A DNA stretch of 64,000 bases. Origin: Sorangium cellulosum (GTDB lineage: Bacteria > Myxococcota_A > Polyangia > Polyangiales > Polyangiaceae). The first letter of the stretch is position 1; each line of letters starts with the position of its first letter. This document shows positions 26,524-36,900 of the stretch, piece by piece. Under the pieces are notes generated by a model. The model searched no databases. It saw nothing but the letters and a program-made list of their open reading frames with translations, and was not told the DNA's origin. The translations under genes were made by a program, and so were the position numbers. The DNA is taken from NCBI RefSeq assembly GCF_002950945.1, contig NZ_CP012673.1:3381001-3445000 (forward strand), read 5' to 3'.

Positions 26524-27351
26524 TCAGGTAGGCGCGGCGGTCCTGCCGGGCGCGCTCGCCGAGCGGCGCCACGCGGCGGCCGCGTCGAGGCCATGCTCGC
26601 CGAAGCGAGGCACGTAGTCCCGTTCGATGGCGCGCTCGAGGATCTCGCCATAACGGGCGACCGGCATCAGGCCCCAGGCGCGGTCGTCGTCCGAGATCGC
26701 CGCGCGCTTCGCGCCGCCGGGGGGCATGTAGCTCCGGCGCAGCCGCATGAACATGGCCTGGAGCTCGCGCTCGCAGAGCTGCCGCACGGCGGGCGCGCAC
26801 GGCAGCTCGAGCAGGTACCGGAGCAGCGTCCAGCCGAAATCGCGGTGCCGCACCTCGTCGCGCAGGATGCGGTCGAGCGCCCGGCGCGCGACAGGGACGG
26901 TGCACCCCTCGCGGAGCACCTTGAAGAGCGGGACAGCGACCGTCTCCCCGAGGCAGAACACCTCCACGCCCGCCCGGGCGACCGCCATCTCGAGCGGCTC
27001 GTCACCGCTGCTCCTGAGGCCGAGGGTCTCGCGGCGCAGCGCCGGCAAGGCCCCGCCGCCCGCGACGGCGTGCACGCGATGGCTGAGGCGCGCATGCGCG
27101 AGCTCGTCCTTCACGATGCGCAGGCCGTCGTCGATGAGATCCGGCGACGCGCCCATCTGGATGAGCCAGAGCGTGAGGTGCTGTGTGATCGCCGCGGAGC
27201 GATACTCGGCCTCGACGCGCCGCCCCCACTCGGCCCGCACCGCGTCGCTCGCGGGCGGGAGGGGCGCGCGAGCGACGGGCGATGGCCGCTCGCGCGGGGC
27301 CTGCTCCGCGCCCGCGGTGCCGTCCTGCTTTGCGTCGGGGTCGTGCGTCAT
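26524..27351 (-). CDS. Ferritin-like di-iron protein
   Basis: A 275-aa four-helix-bundle protein. Two E...H metal-binding helices are visible: KDELAHARLSHRVHAV near residue 82 and DEVRHRDFGWTLLRYL near residue 165. Further helices carry EAEYRSAAITQHL and EVFCLGETVAVPLF, so a di-iron site is likely. A short disordered N-terminus precedes the bundle. The substrate is unknown; relatives include oxidases and hydroxylases as well as iron-store proteins. A dispersed repeat starts 18 bp upstream of the start codon, so its promoter must lie in or beyond that repeat. Confidence 0.72.
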   Translation of the reverse strand: MTHDPDAKQDGTAGAEQAPRERPSPVARAPLPPASDAVRAEWGRRVEAEYRSAAITQHLTLWLIQMGASPDLIDDGLRIVKDELAHARLSHRVHAVAGGGALPALRRETLGLRSSGDEPLEMAVARAGVEVFCLGETVAVPLFKVLREGCTVPVARRALDRILRDEVRHRDFGWTLLRYLLELPCAPAVRQLCERELQAMFMRLRRSYMPPGGAKRAAISDDDRAWGLMPVARYGEILERAIERDYVPRFGEHGLDAAAAWRRSASAPGRTAAPT

Positions 27352-27369
27352 GGGGTCACGCTAGAAGGG

Positions 27370-27507
27370 CAAACGGGGTGAACCAGCCTGAAACGAGCAG
27401 AAGTTCGAACCGCCAAGGCGCCAAGGACGCCAAGAAGAAGATAATATCTTGGCGTCCTTGGCGTCCTTGGCGGTTCATCTCTCGCTCGATCAACGTGACC
27501 GGTGTTC
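27370..27507. repeat. Dispersed inverted-repeat element, copy 2
   Basis: The second copy of the element at 22552-22687. The hairpin is cleaner here: CCGCCAAGGCGCCAAGGACG and onward pairs across an AT-rich loop (AAGAAGATAATAT) with CTTGGCGTCCTTGGCGTCC and onward. It lies between the ferritin-like gene start and the Cys-rich lipoprotein gene end. The copies share their outer ends and loop position but differ in loop sequence. Confidence 0.85.
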
Positions 27508-27567
27508 TAGGGCATGGCGTCCGGCGGGGGCAAGACGGGAGGCGGAGCGCGCCGGCCGCGGAGGGGC

Positions 27568-28479
27568 TCACCCCGACGTGGTGGTCGCCGCGGAGGGCGG
27601 CACACAGACGTTCGTGTACAATCCGCACGCAGCACAGGTCACCCCGTCGGGAGACGACGCGACGCAGGGGTTCACGACGACCTCCTCGCAGAGGGTCCCG
27701 GCCGGACACACGTCGTCGGTCTCACACGGCAGGCTCGGGAAGCAGCCCGCCGCGGACAGGGCCGGAGCCCCTGTGTCGTCGGCACAGCCTGGCACAAGCC
27801 ACTGGCACGTCGGCCCGAGGCTCGTGCATGCCTCCGCGGTGGCGGCCGTGAGGCACAGGTCCGGCGGGGGCGGGTTGCAGGCGATCTCGTGCACCTGCCA
27901 GCGCCAGGTGTCGTCTTCCAGGACACACACCGCGTCGATCGGCATCGGACCGCAGCCGGTCATCATCATGTAGCCGCAGGTCCCTAGCTCTGCGTCGCAG
28001 GGATCCCCGCTCTCCGGCATCACCCCGGGGCACCCCGGCGGCGGCGGGTTGCAGGCGACCGCGACCGTCACGGACCACGCGCCGTCGTCGCCGCAGGTCA
28101 CGATCGTCGGCTCGGGGCAATCGGGGGGGTCGGAATAGGCACAGCTCGCCCCGAGCTGCCAGCACCCGCTGCCGGCCTCCGGCAGCTGCTCGGGGCACTC
28201 CGGCGGCGGCGGCGGGTTGCAGGACATCTCTGCCTCCACCTGCCACGCCCCGTCCACACACCGGTAGTCGATGGGATTGTCGCAAGAGTCGATGTAGTCG
28301 CAGGCGAGGTCGTCCGCGTCGCAGCTCGATCCCCTTTCCGGTAGTTCCGCGGGACAGCTGCCGCCCTGCACGGTGGGGTCGCACCCCGGCAGGGCCACGG
28401 CGCCCGCGAGCGAGGCCGCCGCGGCGACGGTCACGATGAAGGGAGCCCGGAGCACCTTGCGCTTCTTCTGCATGGTCAT
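27568..28479 (-). CDS. Cys-rich repeat lipoprotein
   Basis: A 303-aa exported protein. The signal peptide (APFIVTVAAAASLAG) ends at a lipobox near residue 30 (ALPGC). Three repeats of about 55 aa follow. Each has paired Cys residues, a LPE/MPE-x-G-x-xC segment, and ends in WxV...CNPPPP. A last Cys-rich segment has CETDDVCPAGTLCEE. The Cys count is even and high, so it is probably a disulphide-stabilised surface protein. Related Cys-rich lipoproteins are common in myxobacteria; function is unknown. The start is ATG 28479, with ATG 28473 as alternative. Confidence 0.75.
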   Translation of the reverse strand: MTMQKKRKVLRAPFIVTVAAAASLAGAVALPGCDPTVQGGSCPAELPERGSSCDADDLACDYIDSCDNPIDYRCVDGAWQVEAEMSCNPPPPPECPEQLPEAGSGCWQLGASCAYSDPPDCPEPTIVTCGDDGAWSVTVAVACNPPPPGCPGVMPESGDPCDAELGTCGYMMMTGCGPMPIDAVCVLEDDTWRWQVHEIACNPPPPDLCLTAATAEACTSLGPTCQWLVPGCADDTGAPALSAAGCFPSLPCETDDVCPAGTLCEEVVVNPCVASSPDGVTCAACGLYTNVCVPPSAATTTSG

Positions 28480-28752
28480 GGAGGTGGATGTCCTTTCTGC
28501 GGCACAACGTGGCGCAAGTTTCGTCCTTGCGCGTTCTGCGGCTGCAGTGAGCAAGCGAGGTGCCAGGACGATCGGCAGGTGAGGGGCGCGCCGCCAGGAA
28601 TGGCGGGTGGGCGGGGGAGGGGCTCGTGGGCTCCGAGATCGATCCCTGGATCGAGGGCGGGCAGACCTGGCGCGGGCTGCGGACCGGAGGCGGGCCCTTC
28701 GACGGGCGGGAGGGGCCGTGGCACGGATGTGCCACGGCGAGCCCGGCCGCGC

Positions 28753-30345
28753 TCAGTACATCAGGTTGCCCTGGCCGAGCACGAACGTGATGTTCTGACC
28801 GAACTGGGACCGGGCGGCCGTCACGTGCGAGATGGCGTTCACGATGCGGTTGCGGCGCTCGGTCGACGAGCCCGTCGCGAGGCCCTGGGCGATCTCGGCG
28901 CGCGCGAGGTCGAGCTCTTGCGCCGCGGCGGGGTACAACGTCATCGGGGCCATCACCTCGATGGCGTCGTCGATCTCGACGCGGGCGAGCTCCATCAGCT
29001 TCTGCTGCACGTCGGCGCGCGTGTTCGCGAAGCTGTCGACGAGCACCCGCGCAGCGTCCAGCCGCTGCTTCGCGATGCCGACGTTGAAGGCCGCGTTCAG
29101 CGCGCGCAGGAAACGAGAGATGGCGTTGGAGTCGAGCGGCTGGAGGTTGAGCGGCGTCCCGAAGCGCTGCTCGAGCTCCTGGGCGGCGGGAGAGAAGTTG
29201 AAGGGCGTCGAGGCGTAGAACGTGACGGCATCGTTGATGCCCGGATCGGCCCTGTCGTTGATCTGCAGGTTGTTGTGGAAGAACGGCGGCGTGTCCGCGG
29301 CCTCGATGAGGGGCGGCGGGTTGAAGGTGCCATTGCCGTAAGAGTTCGGGAAGCCGATGCCCGTGGAGTCGAAGTTGGGCGCCGGCAGCCCTCGCCCGCC
29401 GAAGCCGCCGTCCGCGAGGAACTCGCCCTCGCCGAAGGTGCCCCCGTTGAGCGGCGACCCCTTGGTGCGCGTGCCGGTGTCGAAGTTGCGGTTGTTGCCG
29501 GTGTCCTGGAAGTTGGCGCCGGCGTTCTGGTGGCAGAAGTTGCAGCGGCCGCGGTTCGGGTCCATGAACGCTTGCCGGCCGTCCTCGGCCTCCGGGTCGG
29601 ACAGGCGAACGCTCGCCAGATCGAGCTCGTTCAGCCGGCCCAGGCTGAGCTGGAAGGCCTCGGCCACTTCCTCTTCTTGCGGCGTCGGCAGGCGGAAATC
29701 GACGCCCGGCTCGCGATCGAGGCGCTTGGGAAAGTGCTGGGTGACCGCGTCCTTGAGGAAGCCGCGCAGCGTGCCGTCGCTCGATCCGTCCCCGCCCCAG
29801 CCCGTGCGCTCCGCGGGCGGGTTGGTGGTGCCGTCCCCCGAGTCCGCCCGGATGCTGGTGCTCAGCGAGAGGAGGTGGTTCACCCCGCGCGAGACGAACC
29901 GGTGCGTCGGATCGCTGAAGTCGTCCACGTTCTCGAGGATGGCCGCGTCGTCCAGCAGATCCGAGGTCTCGAGGTCGGCGAGCTCCGGCACCTGCCTGAA
30001 GACGAAGAGCGGGTCATTGGGGTTGGTCTGGTCCAGGTTGCGGATGAACTGGACGTCGAGCGTCGTGTTGTTGCCCACGGGGTGGCAGGTGCCGCAGGTG
30101 CGGCCGTTGCCATCGAACGTCTCGTTGAAGAAGACGCCCGCGCCCGCGCAGATGTCCTGCGTGACCAGCCCGGCGATCACGCGCGGATCCTGCGCGCATT
30201 GCGCGAGCCGATCCGCGAGGGGGAGAGATTGCGCGACCTCATCGAGGCGCTCCGGAGCCTCCTCCTCCGCATCGGCGCACCCCGCGGCGAACAGGGCCAT
30301 CCCGACCCCGCACGCCAACAACAGCCCCATCTTCGAGCTTCCCAT
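28753..30345 (-). CDS. Di-haem cytochrome c lipoprotein (peroxidase-like)
   Basis: A 530-aa lipoprotein (signal peptide ending AAGC). Two haem-c sites are visible: CGTCH at residues 84-88 and CNFCH at 268-272. The spacing and repeated-domain layout recall di-haem cytochrome c peroxidase/MauG-like proteins, but it is longer than classical CcpA. It also carries PFFHNNLQINDRADPGINDA, a feature of this family. The start at 30345 has GGAG about 10 nt upstream. A C-terminal helical part follows from about residue 400. It probably works in the periplasm or on the outer membrane in electron transfer or peroxide removal. Confidence 0.8.
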   Translation of the reverse strand: MGSSKMGLLLACGVGMALFAAGCADAEEEAPERLDEVAQSLPLADRLAQCAQDPRVIAGLVTQDICAGAGVFFNETFDGNGRTCGTCHPVGNNTTLDVQFIRNLDQTNPNDPLFVFRQVPELADLETSDLLDDAAILENVDDFSDPTHRFVSRGVNHLLSLSTSIRADSGDGTTNPPAERTGWGGDGSSDGTLRGFLKDAVTQHFPKRLDREPGVDFRLPTPQEEEVAEAFQLSLGRLNELDLASVRLSDPEAEDGRQAFMDPNRGRCNFCHQNAGANFQDTGNNRNFDTGTRTKGSPLNGGTFGEGEFLADGGFGGRGLPAPNFDSTGIGFPNSYGNGTFNPPPLIEAADTPPFFHNNLQINDRADPGINDAVTFYASTPFNFSPAAQELEQRFGTPLNLQPLDSNAISRFLRALNAAFNVGIAKQRLDAARVLVDSFANTRADVQQKLMELARVEIDDAIEVMAPMTLYPAAAQELDLARAEIAQGLATGSSTERRNRIVNAISHVTAARSQFGQNITFVLGQGNLMY

Positions 30346-30448
30346 GAATGCTTTCTCCGTTACGGGCACAGCGCCCGACCGCAGTGAACGGCCACGAGCA
30401 GGCCAGCGGCGCGTTCAGTCCATTCTTCAGCATGCTCGCGGAACAGCC

Positions 30449-30478
30449 CTCTTTTTAAATATTCTTTACAAAGGTGGC
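30449..30478 (-). promoter_or_regulatory. AT-rich candidate promoter of the di-haem gene
   Basis: A 30-bp AT-rich patch (TTTTTAAATATTCTTTACAA) lies about 105-135 bp upstream of the di-haem start in otherwise GC-rich DNA. Exact -35/-10 boxes are not clear. The remaining gap to 30777 shows no gene. Confidence 0.35.
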
Positions 30479-30777
30479 CAGGGGCTGACATGCCGGGACC
30501 GAGCGACGCGACGTCGTCGGCCGTCGGCGCCCGCCCACGGACCAGCTCCTACCCGCCGGTGGCCGGCCGTGGCCGCGCCGTTGGCTTCCGGATCATCCCT
30601 GGCCTTTGAATGCCGGGGAGCGCCCTGGTCCTTCAGGGAATCGTCGGCGCGGTCGAGCTTTCTGTCGATCCCGGGCGAGAGGCCGCGCCTGCTCCCTGGG
30701 GAGAGCCACCCGGCGGGGCAGCGGCCCGGCGAGCTGGGCGGTGTGTCGCCGCTCGGGGGCGTGGACGGCAGCGCGGC

Positions 30778-31515
30778 TCAGGCGATCTCCAGCCTCCGGG
30801 AAGCGCGGAGGCCTACCTGGCGCGTCGCCTCGATCAGCTGCGCCATCCTCTGGAGCGACCTCGCCGTCCGCTCTGGCCCGGCGAGCTCGGGGCTGCCCGT
30901 GCCGTAGGGCGGCTCCGGCGCGTATTCCATCTCCAGCTCGCACTCCCTGCCAGCCTCGTCGCCGCACAGGCGCCCGAGCAAGCGCAGCCCGAGATCGAAG
31001 CCGCCGGAGACGGGCCCCGAGGTGAGCCGATTCCGGTCTTCCACCACGTTCCCCTTGGTGGGGATCGCGCCGTACAAGGCGAGCTGGTCGTGCAGGTGAA
31101 AGTTCGTGGTGGCCCGGTAGCCCCTGAGCAGGCCCGCGGCGCCCAGCATCAGCGCGCCCCCGCAGACACCGGACAACCACGCCGCGCGGCCGCCATACTC
31201 CGCGAGGAACGCGAGCGACTCTTCATCCTCCATGATCTGGGGCGGGACCGCCGGCACATGGAGGATGTCGAGCGCCTTCGGGCACTCGCTGAAGGGGGTG
31301 GTGGCCCGCGTCGTGAAGCGCGGGATGCCCGCGATCTCGTCCCTGTTCTTCCATACGAGGTGCAGGTCCACGTTGGGCAGGAGCCCGAACACCGTCTGCA
31401 TGCCGATGTTGTCGGGCAGGAAGAAGCCGGGGCAGACGAAGAGCGCGACCTGGAGCTTGCGCTCCACGGGAAGGCTCAGGGGCAACGTGAACGTGAGATC
31501 GTCGTGAACGCTCAT
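30778..31515 (-). CDS. DJ-1/PfpI-family protein (isonitrile-hydratase-like)
   Basis: A 245-aa DJ-1/PfpI-fold protein with VALFVCPGFFLPDNIG at the first strand and the nucleophile elbow SGVCGGALMLGAAGLL, Cys118. This elbow and the RATTNFH segment resemble isonitrile hydratase and the DJ-1 half of GlxA regulators. The start at 31515 has AGGA about 8 nt upstream. A GlxA-type AraC regulator lies divergently 187 bp away, a common pairing, and probably controls it. Enzyme activity is not provable from sequence. Confidence 0.85.
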   Translation of the reverse strand: MSVHDDLTFTLPLSLPVERKLQVALFVCPGFFLPDNIGMQTVFGLLPNVDLHLVWKNRDEIAGIPRFTTRATTPFSECPKALDILHVPAVPPQIMEDEESLAFLAEYGGRAAWLSGVCGGALMLGAAGLLRGYRATTNFHLHDQLALYGAIPTKGNVVEDRNRLTSGPVSGGFDLGLRLLGRLCGDEAGRECELEMEYAPEPPYGTGSPELAGPERTARSLQRMAQLIEATRQVGLRASRRLEIA

Positions 31516-31701
31516 CGTGGAGTCCTTTCTTGGCTCACGCGCGGACGCGAGGGGCGCGCGCTGCGCGAGCGGTGCCCGTGATCCTGCCCCGCGCGCGGGC
31601 AGGCAAAGAGACGAAGCGCCTGCATTTTCTGCCACGCGGCGCGCGGCGCGCGGGCGCGAGGCGCCGCTCGGCCCGCGCCTCGGCGGGAGGCCTGGCAGGA
31701 A

Positions 31702-32868
31702 ATGCGGGTACTTTGTCGTTGCGGCCAGGTGCGCAGCGGGTACCGTCCTCGCGTGAAGCGGACCCGTCCCGCGAAGATCGCTCCGCGAGGCGCGCCGACC
31801 GCGAGGCGCGACGCGCCGACGCGCCGGATCGTGGTCGTGGCCTACGACGGCGCGAGCGCCATCGACGTGGTGGGGCCCGTCGAGGTCTTCGCCTTCGCGT
31901 CGAATTTTGCCGTCCCGAAGCGCGCCGGGGCTCCCCCGGCGTATGCCGTCGAGATCGCCACGGTGTCGGGCGGCGGGATCCGGACGATATCCGGGGTGCA
32001 GATCGTCGCCCACAAGGCGCTCGAGGACGTGGACCCCCGCGCCGATACGGTGCTGGTCGCGGGGGGCGAGCCCCGTGAAGCGATGCGAGACGCCCGGCTG
32101 CTCGGCTGGCTGCGCGCGGCGACGCCCGAGGTGCGGCGCATGGGCGCCGTCTGCACGGGCGCCTTCATCCTCGCCGCCGCGGGGCTGCTCGCGGGGCACC
32201 GAGCCGCCACCCACTGGCTCGCGGCGGCCACGCTCGCGCGCCAGTTTCCCGCCGTGGAGGTCGATCCCGACGCGATCTTCGTGCGGTCCGGGAAGATGTA
32301 CACGTCCGCGGGCACGACCGCGAGCATCGATCTCGCGCTCTCGCTGGTGGAGGAGGATCTCGGGTACGACGTCGCGCTCGAGGTGGCGCGAGGCATGGTG
32401 GTGTTCCTCAAACGCCCGGGCGGACAGTCGCAGTTCAGCCGACCGCTGCTCGCGCAGACGGCCGCCACGGGGCCGCTGCAGCGCGTGATCGGGTGGGCCC
32501 TGCGGCACCTCGACGCCGACCTGCGCGTCGAGGTGCTGGCCGAGAAAGCCGGGATGAGCCCCCGCAACTTCGCGCGGACATTCACGCGGACGCTCCAGAC
32601 GACGCCCGCGAAGTTCGTCGAGGCGGCGCGGCTGGAGCTGGCGCGCTCCTGCCTGGAGGGGGGGAGCGCGTCGATCAAGCAGCTCGCGCGCGACTGCGGC
32701 TTCGGCACGGACGAGCGGATGCGGCGCGCATTCCAGCGCACGCTCCAGGTCACGCCGGAGGAGTACCGGCGGCGCTTCGGGCGATCGTGCGCCGGCGCCG
32801 GCGCCGGGGGGGCAGCGCAGGGCGAAGGCCGGGCGACACGTGCGCCTTTTCTGCCGGGCGGCTCCTGA
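31702..32868 (+). CDS. GlxA-family AraC transcription activator
   Basis: A 388-aa regulator. A DJ-1/PfpI-like sensor domain at about residues 40-230 (IVVVAYDGASAIDVVGPVEV, then GAVCTGAFILAAAGLLAGHR) is followed by an AraC DNA-binding domain at about 260-350 with two helix-turn-helix units (VEVLAEKAGMSPRNFARTFT, then IKQLARDCGFGTDERMRRAF). The tail is Gly/Ala-rich. ATG 31702 has GGAGG upstream; GTG 31753 would remove 17 poorly conserved residues. The neighbouring divergent DJ-1 gene is the likely target. Confidence 0.87.
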   Translation: MRVLCRCGQVRSGYRPRVKRTRPAKIAPRGAPTARRDAPTRRIVVVAYDGASAIDVVGPVEVFAFASNFAVPKRAGAPPAYAVEIATVSGGGIRTISGVQIVAHKALEDVDPRADTVLVAGGEPREAMRDARLLGWLRAATPEVRRMGAVCTGAFILAAAGLLAGHRAATHWLAAATLARQFPAVEVDPDAIFVRSGKMYTSAGTTASIDLALSLVEEDLGYDVALEVARGMVVFLKRPGGQSQFSRPLLAQTAATGPLQRVIGWALRHLDADLRVEVLAEKAGMSPRNFARTFTRTLQTTPAKFVEAARLELARSCLEGGSASIKQLARDCGFGTDERMRRAFQRTLQVTPEEYRRRFGRSCAGAGAGGAAQGEGRATRAPFLPGGS

Positions 32869-32936
32869 AGACACTGCAATCGTTCGCGCCCCTGTGGTTG
32901 ACTGATCGAGCCGCCAGACCACCGGAGGAAGCTTCG

Positions 32937-33380
32937 ATGCCCACCCGATCGATCCTGCATGCGCTCGCCGCCGCGCTCCTCGCGACGACCGGGTGCTACA
33001 GCGCCGAGGAAGACGACACGCAGCCTGCGCTCACCGCCGAGCTCACCTGCGAGAGCGGGGATCCGATGATACGGACCGATCTCTTCTTCGGGATGGACCG
33101 GGGCGACGATCCACCCGTGACGCAGGAGGAATGGGAGGAGTTCGTCGACACGGTCGTGACCCCGCGCTTCGAGGACGGGCTGACGCAGTTCGACGTCGAC
33201 GGGCAGTACCTCGCGTCGACGGGGGAGCTGATCCGCGAGGACAGCCGGCTGATCATGCTCCTCCACGACGGCGGACAGGCTGCCTCGGACGCGATCGACG
33301 CCATCCGCGAGCAGTACAAGCAGCGCTTCAACCAGGAGTCCGTGCTCCGGATCGACGAGGCCGTCTGCGTCGCTTTCTGA
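32937..33380 (+). CDS. DUF3574 lipoprotein
   Basis: A 147-aa exported protein. GGAGG lies 8 nt before the ATG. The signal peptide ends at a lipobox near residue 20 (ATTGC). The mature part matches DUF3574: DLFFGMDRG, then EEWEEFVDTVVTPRFEDGLT, LIREDSRLIMLLHD and YKQRFNQESVLRIDE. The family has no known function; its compact alpha/beta look suggests a ligand or stress role in the envelope. It stands alone after the GlxA gene. Confidence 0.82.
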   Translation: MPTRSILHALAAALLATTGCYSAEEDDTQPALTAELTCESGDPMIRTDLFFGMDRGDDPPVTQEEWEEFVDTVVTPRFEDGLTQFDVDGQYLASTGELIREDSRLIMLLHDGGQAASDAIDAIREQYKQRFNQESVLRIDEAVCVAF

Positions 33381-33404
33381 CGGGGTGGCGGCTGGATTGA
33401 GCCG

Positions 33405-33475
33405 TGAAGGCGGCAAGGCGGGAAGAAAGATCAACGATCTTCCCGCATGCCCGCCTGCCCCCGAGCGCGCCTTCA
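33405..33475. repeat. Imperfect inverted repeat (hairpin)
   Basis: GCGGGAAG...ATC pairs with GATCTTCCCGC around an AAC loop at about 33418-33446. Outer arms GGCGGCAAGGCGG/CCGCCTGCCC and GAAGGCG/GCGCCTTC extend it to about 70 bp. It lies 25 bp after the DUF3574 stop and may be its terminator or a member of a dispersed repeat class. The rest of 33476-33942 shows no gene. Confidence 0.6.
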
Positions 33476-33942
33476 TGTAAGCTACCTCTCGTTTTGGGGT
33501 GGCCTGTGAGAATTCCGTGCGCGTCGCCCTGGCGGTCCGCGAGGCGCCGTGGAGATATCCATCGAGGCGCGTCGGGGACGAACGTCTCGATACGACCACG
33601 GACAGTCCTGTCAACGAACGGAGCGGCGCCGAGACAGGCACGCTCCTCGGCGCGGTAAGCCGTCCGCGCTGCCCGCGCGACGGCCGTGAGCCGCGGGGGC
33701 GGGAGCGCCGGCGCGCGCTCGTGACGAGGACAGAACCACCGCCGAGCTGGCCGCGGGTCTGTCCAGAGCAGCGTCGCGCCGCGACTGGGCGACAATGCAT
33801 AATTTCGTAACCATTCTTGACCTGGAGGAAATGCGGAGACAAACCACCATGCCAGCTGAACGGCCTCGGGGGATGGCTGCGCTGCGCGGACGAACGACAT
33901 GAGCGCCCACTTCTAGGCTCCGCTCGGGGTAGGGAGAAACCT

Positions 33943-36900
33943 GTGTTGATGAGGCTTTCCTGGCGGCTCGCATGGGCCGCGGTGACGATGACTGCCCTTG
34001 GTTGCTCGGACGCCGGCGCGCCTCCCGAGGAGGAGGAGAGCGTGGCGCAGAGCGAGGAAGCGGTGAGCGACGCCCTGCATGTGCCGGCGTCGGGGAGGAC
34101 GGTGTTCGCCGACGTCGTGGCCATCGATCAGATGTATGTTTATGATCGTTATGGCGCGTTCAACCCGGCAGGCATGGTGTACGCGCTCCGCCGGGACGTG
34201 GTGGCCGCGGATCCGGCGAGGCCCGTCGGGCCGGGCAACGCGGCGCTCCGGCCGGGCAAACGCCCGAGGCCGCTCGTCCTGCGGGTGAACGCCGGCGACA
34301 GGCTCTCCATCGCCTTCACCAACTGGCTCGCGCCGTCCGACGGGCCGCTGTCGGACGCCACGCCGTCGACCCGGGACGCCTCGATCCACGTGGTCGGGCT
34401 CCAGATCCGGAACCTCGAGGCGCTCGGCGGCAACGTCGGGCAGAACGAGAGCGCGCTGGCCGCGCCGGGGGAGACGCGGAGGTACGAGCTCTTCGCCGGC
34501 CGCGAGGGCACGTTCCTCATGCACAGCGCGGGCGCCATGACGGGCGCGGACGGCATCGGCAGGCCGCTGCGGCAGATCGCCCAGGGGCTGTTCGGCGCCG
34601 TCCACGTGGAGCCGGTGGGCGCGGTCGCCTACCGCTCGCAGGTCACGGCCGAGGAGCTCAAGGCCGCCTCCCTCGACCCCCCGAACCCCGACGGGACGCC
34701 CCGCATCAACTACCGCGCGGTCGACACGTCCGGCGTGCCCATCCTGCGGATGATCGACGACGAGGGGCACATCGTGCACGGCGATCTCAACGCGATCATC
34801 GCGGACTACGACGAGACCGAGGCCGGGACGCCCGCCTCCGAGGACGTGGGGTATTTCCGCGAGTTCACCGTGCTCTTTCACGACGAGCTCGGCGCCGTCC
34901 AGGCCTTCCCGGAGCTCCAGCGGGACCCGCACTACCACGGCGTGCGCAGCGGCTTCGGCATCAACTACGGCGCGGCCAGCCTGGGCGCGGCCGTGCTCGC
35001 CAACCGGAGGAGGATCGGCCCGAGCAAGGACTGCGTGGAGTGCAAGTTCGAGGAGTTCTTCCTGAGCTCGTGGACCAGCGGCGATCCGGCGCTGAACATC
35101 GAGCGCGACGAGGACGACAACGCCGTCAGGGCGCTCTACCCGGACGACCCGTCCAACGTCTCCCACGGCTACCTCGGGGATCCGGTCCGCATCCGGAACC
35201 TGCACGCCGGCCCCTCCGAGACGCACGTCTTCCACGTCCACGGCCACCAGTGGCTGAGATCGCCGAGCAACGACAAGGGCGCCTACATCGACTCGCAGAC
35301 CATCGGGCCGAGGGCTGGGTTCACCTACGACATCACGTACGGCGGCGGCGGCAACCGCAACCTGACCGCGGGAGACTCCATCTACCACTGCCACCTGTAT
35401 CCCCACTTCGTCCAGGGGATGTGGGGGCTCTGGCGCAGCCACGACGTCTTCGAGGCGGGCACGCCGGACCGCGCGCTCCCGGACGGCGAGCTCGCCGGCG
35501 GGACGCCGACGCCCGCGGTCGTGCCCCTCCCGCGCGCCGCGCTGCCGCCGATGCCGACCGACGCGCCGACGACGGTCGCGCTGCCCGACGGGCGGACCGC
35601 GGTGCGGCCGGCCATGCGGGGGTATCCCTTCTACGTCGCCGCGCTCGCCGGACACCGGGCTTCGCAGCCGCCGCGCGACATGGAGCACGACGGCGGGCTG
35701 CCGCGACACCTCATCACGAGCGTCCCGTCGGGCGGGGCGGAGCTCGGGGTGCGCGGCGACTTCGACGTGCAGATCCACGAGGCCAACGTGAAGCTGTTGC
35801 CGAAGGACGGCACGCCGGCGGAGGCCGCCGCCATGAAGTTCCACGCGGGCGCGTTCCCGGGCGCCGTGCCCGTCACGCCGCGCTACGGGTTCCCCGTCAA
35901 GGGATACCCGTCGTTCACCGCCGAGGGCGAGCCGGCGATCTTCCTCGTGAACGGCCAGCCGCCGGCCGCGGGCGCCCCGTACGCCGACCCCTGCCCGCCG
36001 GACGCGCCGGTGCGCACCTACCGCGCGGCCTACGTCCAGCTCGACGCGCCCGTGAACGGGGCCGGGTGGCACGATCCGCAGGCGCGCACGATCGTGCTCG
36101 AGCGCGACGTGGAGGCCACGCTCGAGGGCACGAGGCCGCCGGAGCCGCTGTTCATCCGCGCGCGATCCGGCGAGTGCGTCGTCTTCCACGCGACCAACAC
36201 CATCCCGGACCGGCTCGCGCTCGACGACTTCCAGATCGACACGCCGACCGACGTGATCGGGCAGCACATCCACCTCGTGAAGTTCGACGTGACGTCGTCG
36301 GACGGCGGGGCCAACGGCTTCAACTACGAGGACGGGACGCTCGCAGCGCAGGAGGTGGTGGCGCGCATCGACGCGGCCAACGCCCTCGGCGGCGCGCTGG
36401 CGGCCGACGGCGCCGTCGGCGAGTCGGGCGCGCGCGTGCCGCTCGCGGCGAGGCGGCACCCGCGCCTGCGCAGCGCGCCGCTCGGCGCGCAGACGACCAC
36501 GCAGCGCTGGTGGGCCGATCCGATCGTGAGCTCGGCCGGCGAGGAGCGCGCCCTCAGCACGGCCTTCACCCACGATCACTTCTCGGCCTCGTCGCACCAG
36601 CACCACGGCCTGTACGCGGGCCTCGTCGTCGAGCCCGCGGGCTCGCTCTGGCGCGATCCGGAGACGGGCGAGATGTTCGGCGGCCGCAGCGACGGCGGGC
36701 CGACGAGCTACCGCGCCGACATCCTGTTCCCGGACGGCGACGGCCGGGCGCCCTTCCGCGAGTTCAACCTGAGCCTCGCCGACTACGCGATCGTCTACGA
36801 CGAGTGCGGCAACCCGGTGAACCCGCCGACGCAGACGACCGCGGCGCTGCCGGCCGCGGTCACCCACGAGGGCTCCGCGCCCGAGCCGCTCTCGTGGCGC

